A stretch of DNA of 64,000 nt from Litorimonas sp964565335 (GTDB lineage Bacteria > Pseudomonadota > Alphaproteobacteria > Caulobacterales > Maricaulaceae): the NCBI GenBank assembly GCA_964565335.1, contig CAZMEN010000005.1, forward strand, positions 21,448 to 85,447, read 5' to 3'. The first letter of the stretch is position 1, and the number at the start of each line of letters is the position of its first letter. Shown one piece after another: positions 26,700 through 34,687 of this stretch. A program made the position numbers and the translations under genes. The notes under the pieces are model-generated. The model searched no databases and was not told the origin of the DNA. It saw nothing but the letters and a program-made list of their open reading frames with translations.

Positions 26700-28028
26700 A
26701 TGAACATTCACGAATATCAGGGCAAAGCTGTCCTTAAGGAAATTGGCGCGCCTGTCTCCAAAGGTATTGCGATTTTTAAAGCGGAAGAGGCGAAAGCGGC
26801 AGCCGAGAAATTAGGCGGGCCTTTATGGGTCGTTAAATCCCAAATTCATGCTGGCGGACGCGGCAAAGGAAAATTCATTGGCGCGCCGGCAGATGCCAAA
26901 GGTGGGGTACGCCTCGCTTTCTCAGTGGATGATGTTGTTAAGAATGCCGAAGAAATGCTCGGCGAATATTTAGTGACAGAGCAAACAGATGCCAAAGGCA
27001 AGCAGGTCAACCGCCTCTATATCGAAGATGGGTCTGACATTGAAACGGAGCTATACCTCTCTATTATCATTAATCGCGAGACGTCTCGCGTGTCTTTCAT
27101 CGTCTCAACCGAGGGCGGGATGGATATCGAAGCCGTTGCGCATGATACGCCTGAAAAGGTCATAAATTTCGACATTGATCCGGCGACGGGCTTCATGCCG
27201 CATCATGGCCGTAAACTCGCCAAAGCGTTTGGCCTTTCCGGCGACCTTGCCAAACAGGCCAATAAGCTTGGCCGCACACTATATAACGGTTTCCTTGCCA
27301 AAGACATGGCGATGTTGGAAATCAATCCTCTCATCGTGACAGAGGATGGGCGTCTGCATTGCCTGGACGCAAAGATCAGCTTCGACGAAAACGCACTCTA
27401 CCGTCATCCTGACGTGCAAGAGCTTCGCGATATTACCGAAGAGGATTCAAAAGAGACTGAGGCCAAGAAATACGATTTATCCTATGTAGCGCTAGACGGC
27501 AATATTGGCTGTATGGTGAACGGCGCGGGTCTGGCGATGTCCACTATGGATATCATCAAGCTCTACGGCGCAGAGCCTGCCAACTTCCTTGATGTCGGCG
27601 GCGGCGCAACGAAAGAGAATATCGTAGCGGCGTTCAAAATTTTGACATCAGATTCAAAGGTCGAGGGCATTTTGATTAATATCTTTGGCGGCATCATGAA
27701 GTGTGATGTCATCGCGCAAGGCACAGTCGACGCCGTGAAAGAGGTCGGCCTCGAAGTGCCGCTCGTTGTGCGCCTCGAAGGGACAAATGTCGAAGCAGGT
27801 AAAGCGATCATCAATAATTCCGGTCTGAACGTCATTGCAGCGGATGACCTGGATGATGCGGCGCAAAAGATTGTTGCAGCCGTTGGCGCTGTCACGCACA
27901 CGAAGTCATCGCTTAGCAAAATGCTCGAAGTCGACGTTGTCGCGCTCGCTAACTCTATGGGTATTGAAGCGTCAGTTGATGACCTAAAAGCTGATACCAT
28001 TCAAAAAATTCTCGATAAGCAAGGCTAA
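26700..28028 (+). CDS. sucC: Succinyl-CoA synthetase beta subunit with extra C-terminal domain
   Basis: The true start is the ATG at 26700 (MNIHEYQGKAVLKEIGAPVS). The protein joins SucD to make ATP or GTP from succinyl-CoA in the TCA cycle. The ATP-grasp part (QIHAGGRGKGKF; LEINPLIV) and the ligase part (FLDVGGGATKENI, NIFGGIMKCDVIAQG) are intact. At 442 residues it is longer than the usual 388-400. The family normally ends near the DDAAQKIVAAV segment, and here about 46 residues follow. They read VDVVALANSMGIEASVDDLK then DTIQKIL, which resembles a SAP/Rho_N-type helical module. SucD starts 3 bases after the stop. No mdh gene precedes it. Confidence 0.96.
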   Translation: MNIHEYQGKAVLKEIGAPVSKGIAIFKAEEAKAAAEKLGGPLWVVKSQIHAGGRGKGKFIGAPADAKGGVRLAFSVDDVVKNAEEMLGEYLVTEQTDAKGKQVNRLYIEDGSDIETELYLSIIINRETSRVSFIVSTEGGMDIEAVAHDTPEKVINFDIDPATGFMPHHGRKLAKAFGLSGDLAKQANKLGRTLYNGFLAKDMAMLEINPLIVTEDGRLHCLDAKISFDENALYRHPDVQELRDITEEDSKETEAKKYDLSYVALDGNIGCMVNGAGLAMSTMDIIKLYGAEPANFLDVGGGATKENIVAAFKILTSDSKVEGILINIFGGIMKCDVIAQGTVDAVKEVGLEVPLVVRLEGTNVEAGKAIINNSGLNVIAADDLDDAAQKIVAAVGAVTHTKSSLSKMLEVDVVALANSMGIEASVDDLKADTIQKILDKQG

Positions 28029-28031
28029 GCC

Positions 28032-28919
28032 ATGTCAGTATTAATTAACAAAGACACAAAAATTATCACACAAGGTATGACCGGTAAGACCGGCACGTTC
28101 CACACGGAACAAGCCCTTGCTTATCATAACACCAAAATGGTAGGCGGCGTGACACCTGGTAAAGGCGGCACAACACATATTGGTCTGCCGAATTTTGATA
28201 CGGTGGCCGAGGCCAAGCATACAACTGGCGCAACAGCGTCTGTGATTTATGTCCCGCCGCCCTTTGCGGCCGACTCAATCCTCGAAGCGATTGACGCCGA
28301 GATGGAACTTATTATCGCCATTACCGAAGGCATTCCCGTCTCAGATATGATTCCTGTCAAACGCGCCTTGCAAGGTTCCAAATCGCGTCTTATCGGGCCA
28401 AACTGCCCTGGAGTTCTGACTCCAGAAGAATGCAAAATCGGTATTATGCCGGGTAAGATTTTCAAAAAAGGGTCGTGCGGCGTGGTGTCTCGCTCTGGTA
28501 CGCTGACTTATGAAGCTGTTTTCCAAACGACGCAGGTCGGCCTTGGCCAAACGACAGCGATTGGTATTGGGGGCGATCCGATTAATGGCACAAACTTTAT
28601 CGATTGTCTGGAGCTCTTCCTGCATGATGACGACACAAAGCAAATCATTATGATTGGCGAAATTGGCGGCAGCGCCGAGGAAGAGGCGGCAGAGTATATC
28701 GCACATATGGCCAAGAAGGGCATTAAAAAGCCTATGGTTGGATTTATCGCGGGCCGTACAGCGCCTCCCGGAAGAACAATGGGCCATGCCGGCGCGATTG
28801 TTTCAGGCGGCAAAGGCGGCGCAGAAGATAAAATCGCCGCTATGGAAGCGGCAGGCATTCGTGTCTCGGACTCCCCGGCAAAACTCGGCGTGACTATGAT
28901 GGACGTATTGAACGGGTAA
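28032..28919 (+). CDS. sucD: Succinyl-CoA synthetase alpha subunit
   Basis: This 295-residue subunit binds CoA and carries the phosphohistidine. The CoA-binding Rossmann part opens LINKDTKIITQGMTGKTGTF. The catalytic His is about residue 252 in MGHAGAIVSGGKGGAEDK. SRSGTLTYEAV, the other family signature, is present. Length is normal (E. coli about 289). It follows sucC by 3 bases with an AAGG ribosome site. About 105 bases with a strong inverted repeat separate it from sucA. Confidence 0.98.
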   Translation: MSVLINKDTKIITQGMTGKTGTFHTEQALAYHNTKMVGGVTPGKGGTTHIGLPNFDTVAEAKHTTGATASVIYVPPPFAADSILEAIDAEMELIIAITEGIPVSDMIPVKRALQGSKSRLIGPNCPGVLTPEECKIGIMPGKIFKKGSCGVVSRSGTLTYEAVFQTTQVGLGQTTAIGIGGDPINGTNFIDCLELFLHDDDTKQIIMIGEIGGSAEEEAAEYIAHMAKKGIKKPMVGFIAGRTAPPGRTMGHAGAIVSGGKGGAEDKIAAMEAAGIRVSDSPAKLGVTMMDVLNG

Positions 28920-28962
28920 CGATTTTTACAGGCGATTATGGCTGGCGTGAATTAAGAATATT

Positions 28963-28998
28963 GTTAAGGTATATGGCGTATTAACCTTATACCTTAAC
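28963..28998. promoter_or_regulatory. Perfect 11-bp inverted repeat upstream of sucA
   Basis: GTTAAGGTATA (28963-28973) and TATACCTTAAC (28988-28998) are exact reverse complements with a 14-base loop. The loop itself contains TTAACC, so part of the left arm could pair with either of two CCTT segments. No T run follows, so it is not a classic terminator. It ends 26 bases before the sucA start and could be an operator or a 5'-UTR hairpin controlling sucA separately from sucCD. Confidence 0.6.
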
Positions 28999-29024
28999 GC
29001 AAATCATAGACTAAAGGCCGAATC

Positions 29025-31991
29025 ATGGCTGACAAAAGCCGCTCTGAACAAAACCAAGATTTCTTGGATACGCTTTTTCTGGATGGCGGGAATGCTGTCT
29101 ATCTCGAACAAATGCAGGCGCAATATTCGCGCAACCCCAATTCCGTTGATGCTAGTTGGCGCGCCTATTTTGAAACAATCGGAGAAGATCGTAGTAACGC
29201 TCAACATGTTGCTGATGGACCGGCTTGGAAACGTGAAAACTGGCCGATCGCTGAAAATGGTGAGCTGACCTCTGCTCTAACGGGTGATTGGGGCGTAGAT
29301 GCAGGAGCCGTTGAAAAAGCGGTTTCCAAAGCAAACCCTGATATGTCCACGCAAGATGTGCAGCAGGCAGCCAAAGACTCTATCGGCGCCCTCATGCTCA
29401 TTCGCGCCTATCGTGTGCGAGGGCATTGCGTGGCGGACCTTGATCCTCTTAGGCTTCAAAAGGCCGGGGCTCACCCCGAGCTCGATCCGCAAACTTATGG
29501 TTTCTCAGCCTCTGATATGGATCGAGAGATTTTTATCGACGGCGTTTTGGGGCTTGAATATGGGACGCTCAATCAAATTATCGCTATTCTGCGACGCACC
29601 TACGCGTCGACCGTCGGCGTACAATTCACCCATGTGTCCAACCCCGAAGAGAAAGCTTGGATTCAAGAGCGTCTAGAGGGACCCGAAAAAGAGATTAGCT
29701 TCTCCAAAGAAGGGCGTTTAGCAATTTTGCAAAAGCTCATCGAAGGCGAAGCCTTTGAGCAATTGATTCACAAACGGTATCCGGGGACAAAACGTTTTGG
29801 TATCGATGGGGCGGAAAGCCTTTTGCCTGCTTTGGAGCAGATCATCAAACGCGGCGGTCAATTAGGGTTGAAAGATATCAATTTCGGCATGCCGCATCGC
29901 GGACGATTGAATGTCATGGCTTCGGTTATGCAAAAGCCCTATTCGGCGATTTTCTATGAATTCCTCGGCGGCGTCGCAGCAGGCGGCGAGGATTTCGGCT
30001 CCGGTGACGTAAAATATCATTTGGGTGTTTCGGACGACCGCGAATTTGACGGCAATAACGTCCATTTATCACTGGCGCCTAATCCGTCCCATTTAGAAGT
30101 CGTTGCGCCTATTGTTATGGGTAAGACGCGCGCAAAGCAGCAAATGGCTTCGGGAACATATCAATCCCACAAGCCCGAAGAAGTTATGGCGGTTATACTT
30201 CATGGCGACTCGGCTTTCGCCGGACAAGGTATTGTGATGGAGAGTTTTCAGCTCTCGCAATTAGTGGGTTACCGGACGGGCGGAACTATCCATGTTGTCG
30301 TGAATAACCAAATTGGGTTTACAACAACGCCGGATGAATATCGCTCGGGGCAGTATTGTTCAGATGTGGCCTTTATGGTTGAAGCGCCAGTCTTCCACGT
30401 CAATGGAGACGACCCCGAAGCGGTTGTTTTTGCGGCGCGTGTGGCCACTGAATATAGACAGAAATTCGGCAAAGACGTTGTGCTGGATATTGTTTGTTAT
30501 CGCCGCTATGGTCACAATGAGGGGGATGATCCTTCTTTCACACAGCCGATTATGTATGAAAAAATCGGTAATCTAAAATCCACAATGAATATATATGCTG
30601 AGCGTTTGATTGCCCAAGGTGATCTTACTGAAGAGGCGCATAAAAAGCGCGTTGATGATTTTTATGCGTATCTGGACGGCGAGTTTGAAAAAGCCAAAAG
30701 TTATGAAACAACCCAGCCCGATTGGCTGCAAGGCGTCTGGCAAGGGTTAAGCCTGCCAACAGAAAAAGACGGCAAACGTGTTGGCGATACAAGTGTCGAC
30801 ATTCAAACATTGAAAGACATTGGGACGAAAATTACGACAATCCCGAACAGCGTCAATATACACAGAACTTTGAAGCGCATTATTAAAGCGCGCGCCGATA
30901 AAATTGAATCGGGCGAAAATATTGATTGGGGTCTGGCGGAGCATTTGGCGTTTGGCACCTTAGTTATGGAAGGTCACCCCGTGCGCCTGTCCGGACAAGA
31001 TTCTGAGCGCGGAACATTCTCTCAACGTCAATCGAATTTTATCGATCAAAAAACCGAAGAAAAATACACTCCGCTCAATCATCTGACTGACGAGCAAGAA
31101 TATTATCAGGTGCTAAACTCACATTTGTCTGAGGAGGCGGTTTTGGGTTTTGAATATGGTTTTTCCGCCGCCGCGCCGAAGGCGCTAACAATCTGGGAAG
31201 CGCAATTTGGTGATTTCGCTAATGGCGCCCAAGTGATGGTGGACCAATTTATTTCCTCTGCAGAACAGAAATGGCTGCGTATGTCGGGCCTCGTTATGCT
31301 CTTGCCGCATGGTTATGAAGGCCAAGGACCAGAACATAGTTCTGCCCGTCTGGAGCGTTATCTGCAAATGTGCGCTGAAGATAATATGCAAGTGACAAAT
31401 ATTTCGACACCTGCCAATTATTTCCATGCTTTGCGGCGTCAGGTTAAACGAGGCTTTCGTAAGCCCCTCATTAATATGAGTCCGAAGAGCCTATTGCGTC
31501 ATAAGTTATGTGTTTCAACGCTGAAAGAAATGGGGCCAGGATCTGAATTTCATCGCGTTTTATGGGATGATGCCGAATACCGACCAGAGACAACCGATAT
31601 TAAACTGGTGTCTGATTCAAAGATTAACAAGGTTCTGCTTTGCTCAGGCAAGGTGTATTATGATCTCTATGCGGCACGTGAAGAAAAGAACATCAATGAT
31701 GTTTATATTCTGCGCATTGAGCAATTCTTCCCTTATCCGGATGATGCTATTCAGGAAGAACTTAAACGTTTCAAAAATGCTGAAATGGTGTGGGTTCAGG
31801 AAGAGCCGAAAAATATGGGCGCATGGACTTTCATTGATCCATTTGTCGAAGAAAGCCTGATTGCCATTAAAGCTAAAAACACACGTTTGCGTTACGTCGG
31901 ACGTCCTGCAGCGGCCTCGACGGCGACGGGTATTGGCGCTAAGCACAAAAAAGAACAACAAGCCTTGCTCGATGGGGCTTTTGCAACGTAG
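29025..31991 (+). CDS. sucA: 2-oxoglutarate dehydrogenase E1 component
   Basis: The 988-residue thiamine-diphosphate enzyme decarboxylates 2-oxoglutarate and passes the succinyl group to E2. The N-terminal E1o helix (NAVYLEQMQAQYSRNPNSVD) is intact. The transketolase-like core includes FGMPHRGRLNVMASVM, the ThDP/Mg region NNQIGFTT, and RRYGHNEGDDPSFTQP. The C-terminal part carries AQFGDFANGAQVMVDQFI and GPEHSSARLERYLQ. Length is normal for alphaproteobacterial OdhA. A 27-codon microprotein gene starts 9 bases after its stop. Confidence 0.98.
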   Translation: MADKSRSEQNQDFLDTLFLDGGNAVYLEQMQAQYSRNPNSVDASWRAYFETIGEDRSNAQHVADGPAWKRENWPIAENGELTSALTGDWGVDAGAVEKAVSKANPDMSTQDVQQAAKDSIGALMLIRAYRVRGHCVADLDPLRLQKAGAHPELDPQTYGFSASDMDREIFIDGVLGLEYGTLNQIIAILRRTYASTVGVQFTHVSNPEEKAWIQERLEGPEKEISFSKEGRLAILQKLIEGEAFEQLIHKRYPGTKRFGIDGAESLLPALEQIIKRGGQLGLKDINFGMPHRGRLNVMASVMQKPYSAIFYEFLGGVAAGGEDFGSGDVKYHLGVSDDREFDGNNVHLSLAPNPSHLEVVAPIVMGKTRAKQQMASGTYQSHKPEEVMAVILHGDSAFAGQGIVMESFQLSQLVGYRTGGTIHVVVNNQIGFTTTPDEYRSGQYCSDVAFMVEAPVFHVNGDDPEAVVFAARVATEYRQKFGKDVVLDIVCYRRYGHNEGDDPSFTQPIMYEKIGNLKSTMNIYAERLIAQGDLTEEAHKKRVDDFYAYLDGEFEKAKSYETTQPDWLQGVWQGLSLPTEKDGKRVGDTSVDIQTLKDIGTKITTIPNSVNIHRTLKRIIKARADKIESGENIDWGLAEHLAFGTLVMEGHPVRLSGQDSERGTFSQRQSNFIDQKTEEKYTPLNHLTDEQEYYQVLNSHLSEEAVLGFEYGFSAAAPKALTIWEAQFGDFANGAQVMVDQFISSAEQKWLRMSGLVMLLPHGYEGQGPEHSSARLERYLQMCAEDNMQVTNISTPANYFHALRRQVKRGFRKPLINMSPKSLLRHKLCVSTLKEMGPGSEFHRVLWDDAEYRPETTDIKLVSDSKINKVLLCSGKVYYDLYAAREEKNINDVYILRIEQFFPYPDDAIQEELKRFKNAEMVWVQEEPKNMGAWTFIDPFVEESLIAIKAKNTRLRYVGRPAAASTATGIGAKHKKEQQALLDGAFAT

Positions 31992-32000
31992 GAGAACGAA

Positions 32001-32084
32001 ATGAGTGGTGGTATAATTGGCGGTATAATTGGTGGCATTGTGGGTGCCATTGTTGTTTTGATCTTAAACAAGGATAAAAAATAA
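32001..32084 (+). CDS. 27-aa glycine-zipper transmembrane microprotein between sucA and sucB
   Basis: A 27-codon open frame (ATG 32001, TAA 32082-32084) is preceded by an excellent AGGAG ribosome site 6 bases upstream, starting right at the sucA stop. The product begins MSGGIIGGIIGGIVGAIVV and ends LILNKDKK: a single hydrophobic helix with regularly spaced Gly (GGxxGGxxGG) and a Lys-rich tail. This is the pattern of a glycine-zipper membrane peptide. The ribosome site and the membrane-like composition argue for translation. It is too short for family assignment. It could be a membrane tether or regulator linked to the OGDH complex, or a toxin-like peptide; both are inference. Confidence 0.65.
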   Translation: MSGGIIGGIIGGIVGAIVVLILNKDKK

Positions 32085-32105
32085 AAGGCTTTCACCTTTT
32101 TTTTT
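32083..32105 (+). terminator. Weak hairpin plus T run before sucB (possible attenuator)
   Basis: AAAAGG (32083-32088) can pair with CCTTTT (32095-32100) over a 6-base loop, followed directly by further T residues to 32105 (nine Ts in a row in all). The stem is short and A/T-rich, so termination would be partial. It overlaps the microprotein stop and lies 10 bases before the sucB start. Confidence 0.4.
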
Positions 32106-32114
32106 AATACGCAC

Positions 32115-33620
32115 ATGACTGATATTAAAATACCCAATGTTGGCGAGTCTGTCTCTGAAGTGACGATTGCTCAGTGGTTCAAAAAACCTGGCGAAGCCGT
32201 CAAAAAAGACGAGCCATTAGTTGAGCTTGAAACGGATAAAGCGGCGCAAGAACTGGTTTCGCCCGAAGACGGTGTGTTAGAGGAAATATTAGTCGCCGAG
32301 GGTGATGTGGCGACAATCGGTCAATTGATTGCAAAGCTCGGCTCGGGCGCAGGGACTACGGCCTCTGATCAGCCGGCTGAACAAGACAATGCCGCCGCCG
32401 CAGCTGCGCCAGTCTCCGGAGGGGCGTCCATGAATATTGATGTGCCAAATGTCGGCGAATCTGTCTCAGAGGTGACGATTGCGACTTGGATGAAACAGCC
32501 AGGTGATGCCGTTGCTAAGGATGAAGCAATTGTTGAGCTTGAAACTGATAAAGCCGCACAAGAATTAGTGGCCCCCGAAGCGGGCGTGATGGGCGAGCAT
32601 TTAGTGGCGGAAGGCGATATTGCGCTCGTCGGCCAAACTATTGCGACATTGATGGCAGGTGCCTCTGGTGGAGCCTCGGCCGCAGCGCCAGCAGCGGCAG
32701 TCCCTAGCAGCGCGCCGGCTTCTGACGGTCCAAAAGGCGGGAAGCTTATGCCGAGCGCGTCGCGCATCGTAAAAGAAAACGGTTTGGACGCGTCCGCGAT
32801 TTCCGGCACCGGTAAGGGCGGGCGCATTACCAAAGCCGATGCTCTACAAGCCAAAGCGAACCCTCCTGCGGTTTCTAAATCAACGCCCGCCGCCGCTCCA
32901 AAAGCGCCGCGCGCAATTGGTGAGCGCGAAGAGCGCGTCCGCATGTCCCGCATTCGCCAGACTATTGCTCGCCGTTTGAAGGATGCACAAAACACCGCCG
33001 CCATGCTTACCACATATAATGAAGCAGATATGAGCCATATAATGGCCATGCGCTCTCAGTATAAAGAGCTGTTCCTTAAAAAGCACGGCGTGAAACTTGG
33101 CTTTATGAGTTTCTTTGTCAAAGCCTGTGTTCAAGCCTTGCGGGATGTGCCGAGCGTCAATGCTGAGATAGACGGCACGGATATCATCTACAAAAATTAC
33201 TATGACATTTCGATTGCCGTCGGGACAGATAAAGGCCTCGTTGTGCCTGTCTTGCGAAATTGTGATGAGTTGTCGCTCGGCGGAGTCGAGAAGGGGATTG
33301 GAGCTTTGGGCGCGAAGGCGCGCGAAGGTCAATTAACGATGGACGATATGATGGGCGGAACTTTCACCATTTCAAATGGCGGCGTTTACGGCTCCTTGAT
33401 GTCTTCTCCAATTTTGAACCCACCGCAATCCGGCATTCTCGGAATGCACAAAATCCAGAAACGTCCAGTTGTGATTGACGATGAAATTGTTATTCGCCCC
33501 ATGATGTATCTTGCCTTGTCATATGATCACCGTATCGTTGACGGAAAAGAAGCTGTGACATTCTTGGTGCGTGTCAAAGAGTGCCTAGAAGACCCGGAAC
33601 GGCTCTTACTCGACCTATAG
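32115..33620 (+). CDS. sucB: Dihydrolipoyllysine succinyltransferase (E2 of OGDH) with two lipoyl domains
   Basis: The E2 core accepts the succinyl group on lipoyl-lysine and transfers it to CoA. This 501-residue protein has two nearly identical lipoyl domains, residues about 1-76 and 107-183, each with an ETDKAAQEL lipoylation motif (Lys42 and Lys146). Ala/Ser/Pro-rich linkers separate them. An E1/E3-binding domain follows (LMPSASRIVKENGLDASAIS, GKGGRITKADAL). The catalytic domain ends with SYDHRIVDGKEAV near 469-480. E. coli SucB has one lipoyl domain and about 405 residues. Both sites look functional. Confidence 0.97.
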   Translation: MTDIKIPNVGESVSEVTIAQWFKKPGEAVKKDEPLVELETDKAAQELVSPEDGVLEEILVAEGDVATIGQLIAKLGSGAGTTASDQPAEQDNAAAAAAPVSGGASMNIDVPNVGESVSEVTIATWMKQPGDAVAKDEAIVELETDKAAQELVAPEAGVMGEHLVAEGDIALVGQTIATLMAGASGGASAAAPAAAVPSSAPASDGPKGGKLMPSASRIVKENGLDASAISGTGKGGRITKADALQAKANPPAVSKSTPAAAPKAPRAIGEREERVRMSRIRQTIARRLKDAQNTAAMLTTYNEADMSHIMAMRSQYKELFLKKHGVKLGFMSFFVKACVQALRDVPSVNAEIDGTDIIYKNYYDISIAVGTDKGLVVPVLRNCDELSLGGVEKGIGALGAKAREGQLTMDDMMGGTFTISNGGVYGSLMSSPILNPPQSGILGMHKIQKRPVVIDDEIVIRPMMYLALSYDHRIVDGKEAVTFLVRVKECLEDPERLLLDL

Positions 33621-33693
33621 CTAAAGTCTTAACTGCGACAATTTGCTATTCATCTTAACGTTTGGTATTATTACACAAATGTAGGGGTAGATT

Positions 33694-34122
33694 ATGCGTG
33701 CAAACACACCGTGGTGGTTTTGGTTGGTAAGCGGTATTGCGCTTATCTGGAATTTAATGGGCGTTGGGGCTTATCTAAAAGATACACGCCTAAGCGATGC
33801 TGATATCATCGCAACCTATGGCGAGGTTGTGGGGCAGGCGGCTCTTGCTCAACCTGCTTGGGTGACTGCCGCCTATGCTTTGGCTGTTTTCGGCGGGGCT
33901 TTGGGGTGCTTAATGTTGTTATTACGCAAACGCATAGCTATCTGGCCGCTGATTATTTCGCTATTGGCCGTCATTGCTCAGCAAGGGTACCTTTGGATTG
34001 CGAGCGGCGTTATGGCTCATATCCCGACGAGTTCAATGATTATGTATATTTCGATCCCGCTTGTTGCGATATTCCTCGTTTGGTTCGCTAAGAAAATGGC
34101 TGTAGAACAGATTATTCACTAA
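33694..34122 (+). CDS. Four-helix membrane protein of unknown function (copy 1)
   Basis: The 142-residue product has four hydrophobic segments (WFWLVSGIALIWNLMGVGAYL; AAYALAVFGGALGCLMLLL; WPLIISLLAVIAQQGYLWI; MYISIPLVAIFLVWFA) with a polar loop between helices 1 and 2. The opening W-x-x-x-G-I-A-L-I-W-N-L-M-G pattern is shared with the next gene. I recognise no characterised family; similar proteins are annotated as hypothetical in Hyphomonadaceae. It sits between sucB and lpd, so it is probably cotranscribed with the OGDH genes. Confidence 0.8.
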   Translation: MRANTPWWFWLVSGIALIWNLMGVGAYLKDTRLSDADIIATYGEVVGQAALAQPAWVTAAYALAVFGGALGCLMLLLRKRIAIWPLIISLLAVIAQQGYLWIASGVMAHIPTSSMIMYISIPLVAIFLVWFAKKMAVEQIIH

Positions 34123-34152
34123 AGCTGAGTTCAATAAAGTAGAGTTGATATA

Positions 34153-34584
34153 ATGACACCCACTAAGCCCTCAATAGTCTTCTGGATTACCGCTTTAGTT
34201 TTCTTGATTTGGAATCTGTTTGGGATTTTTAATTTCTATACGTCTGTTACGGCGACCCCAGAATATTACACGGCCAGCGGTTATACGGATGCGCAGGCTG
34301 TTTTCATGACTACGACGCCGCTTTGGTATTTAATTATTTTTGGTCTAGCTGTCTGGTCCGGGTTGCTCGCATCTGTCTTAAATATTTTGCGCAAAGCCTG
34401 GGCGGTGAAAGTGTTTTTATTCAGTCTCGCTATGGTCATTATTAGCTTTGTCGCAGATTTTGTCCAAGGAACCTTTACGATGTTGGGCGGAGTTTATATC
34501 GGAATTATGGTATTCGTTCTCGTGATGGCAATTATCGAGTTTTTTGTATCCCGCCGCTATGCCGACAAAGGCGTTTTGACCTAG
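34153..34584 (+). CDS. Four-helix membrane protein of unknown function (copy 2)
   Basis: This 143-residue protein is a diverged paralogue of the preceding one: FWITALVFLIWNLFGIFNFY, LIIFGLAVWSGLLASVLNIL, VFLFSLAMVIISFVADFV, YIGIMVFVLVMAIIEFFV. Both have an equal number of helices and the same loop size. The end of the gene (ADKGVLT then TAG) is echoed 39 bases further on, in frame, as ADEGRLT then TGA (34600-34623), which looks like a partial duplication. The function is unknown. Confidence 0.8.
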   Translation: MTPTKPSIVFWITALVFLIWNLFGIFNFYTSVTATPEYYTASGYTDAQAVFMTTTPLWYLIIFGLAVWSGLLASVLNILRKAWAVKVFLFSLAMVIISFVADFVQGTFTMLGGVYIGIMVFVLVMAIIEFFVSRRYADKGVLT

Positions 34585-34623
34585 ATAAAACTCTCTGTCG
34601 CCGACGAAGGCCGATTGACCTGA
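34561..34623 (+). repeat. 39-bp-spaced imperfect direct repeat at the 3' end of the second membrane gene
   Basis: The last codons of the gene, 34561-34584 (Ala-Asp-Lys-Gly-Val-Leu-Thr-stop), recur at 34600-34623 as Ala-Asp-Glu-Gly-Arg-Leu-Thr-stop in the same frame. Readthrough of the TAG would add a 12-residue tail ending in the second copy. Confidence 0.7.
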
Positions 34624-34687
34624 AAACACCTAGCGCTTAAGTCACATCTCAAGATTTGGGTAAACGCTTAAAGCGCGGAGTATTTTC

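Noticed and set aside
27563..28000. 145-residue minus-strand frame within sucC
   Set aside because: Antisense frame with Ser/Thr-rich biased composition inside a well-supported gene; no ribosome site or domain.
32369..33049. 226-residue minus-strand frame across sucB linkers
   Set aside because: Generated by the Ala/Pro-rich linkers of SucB; no family signal.
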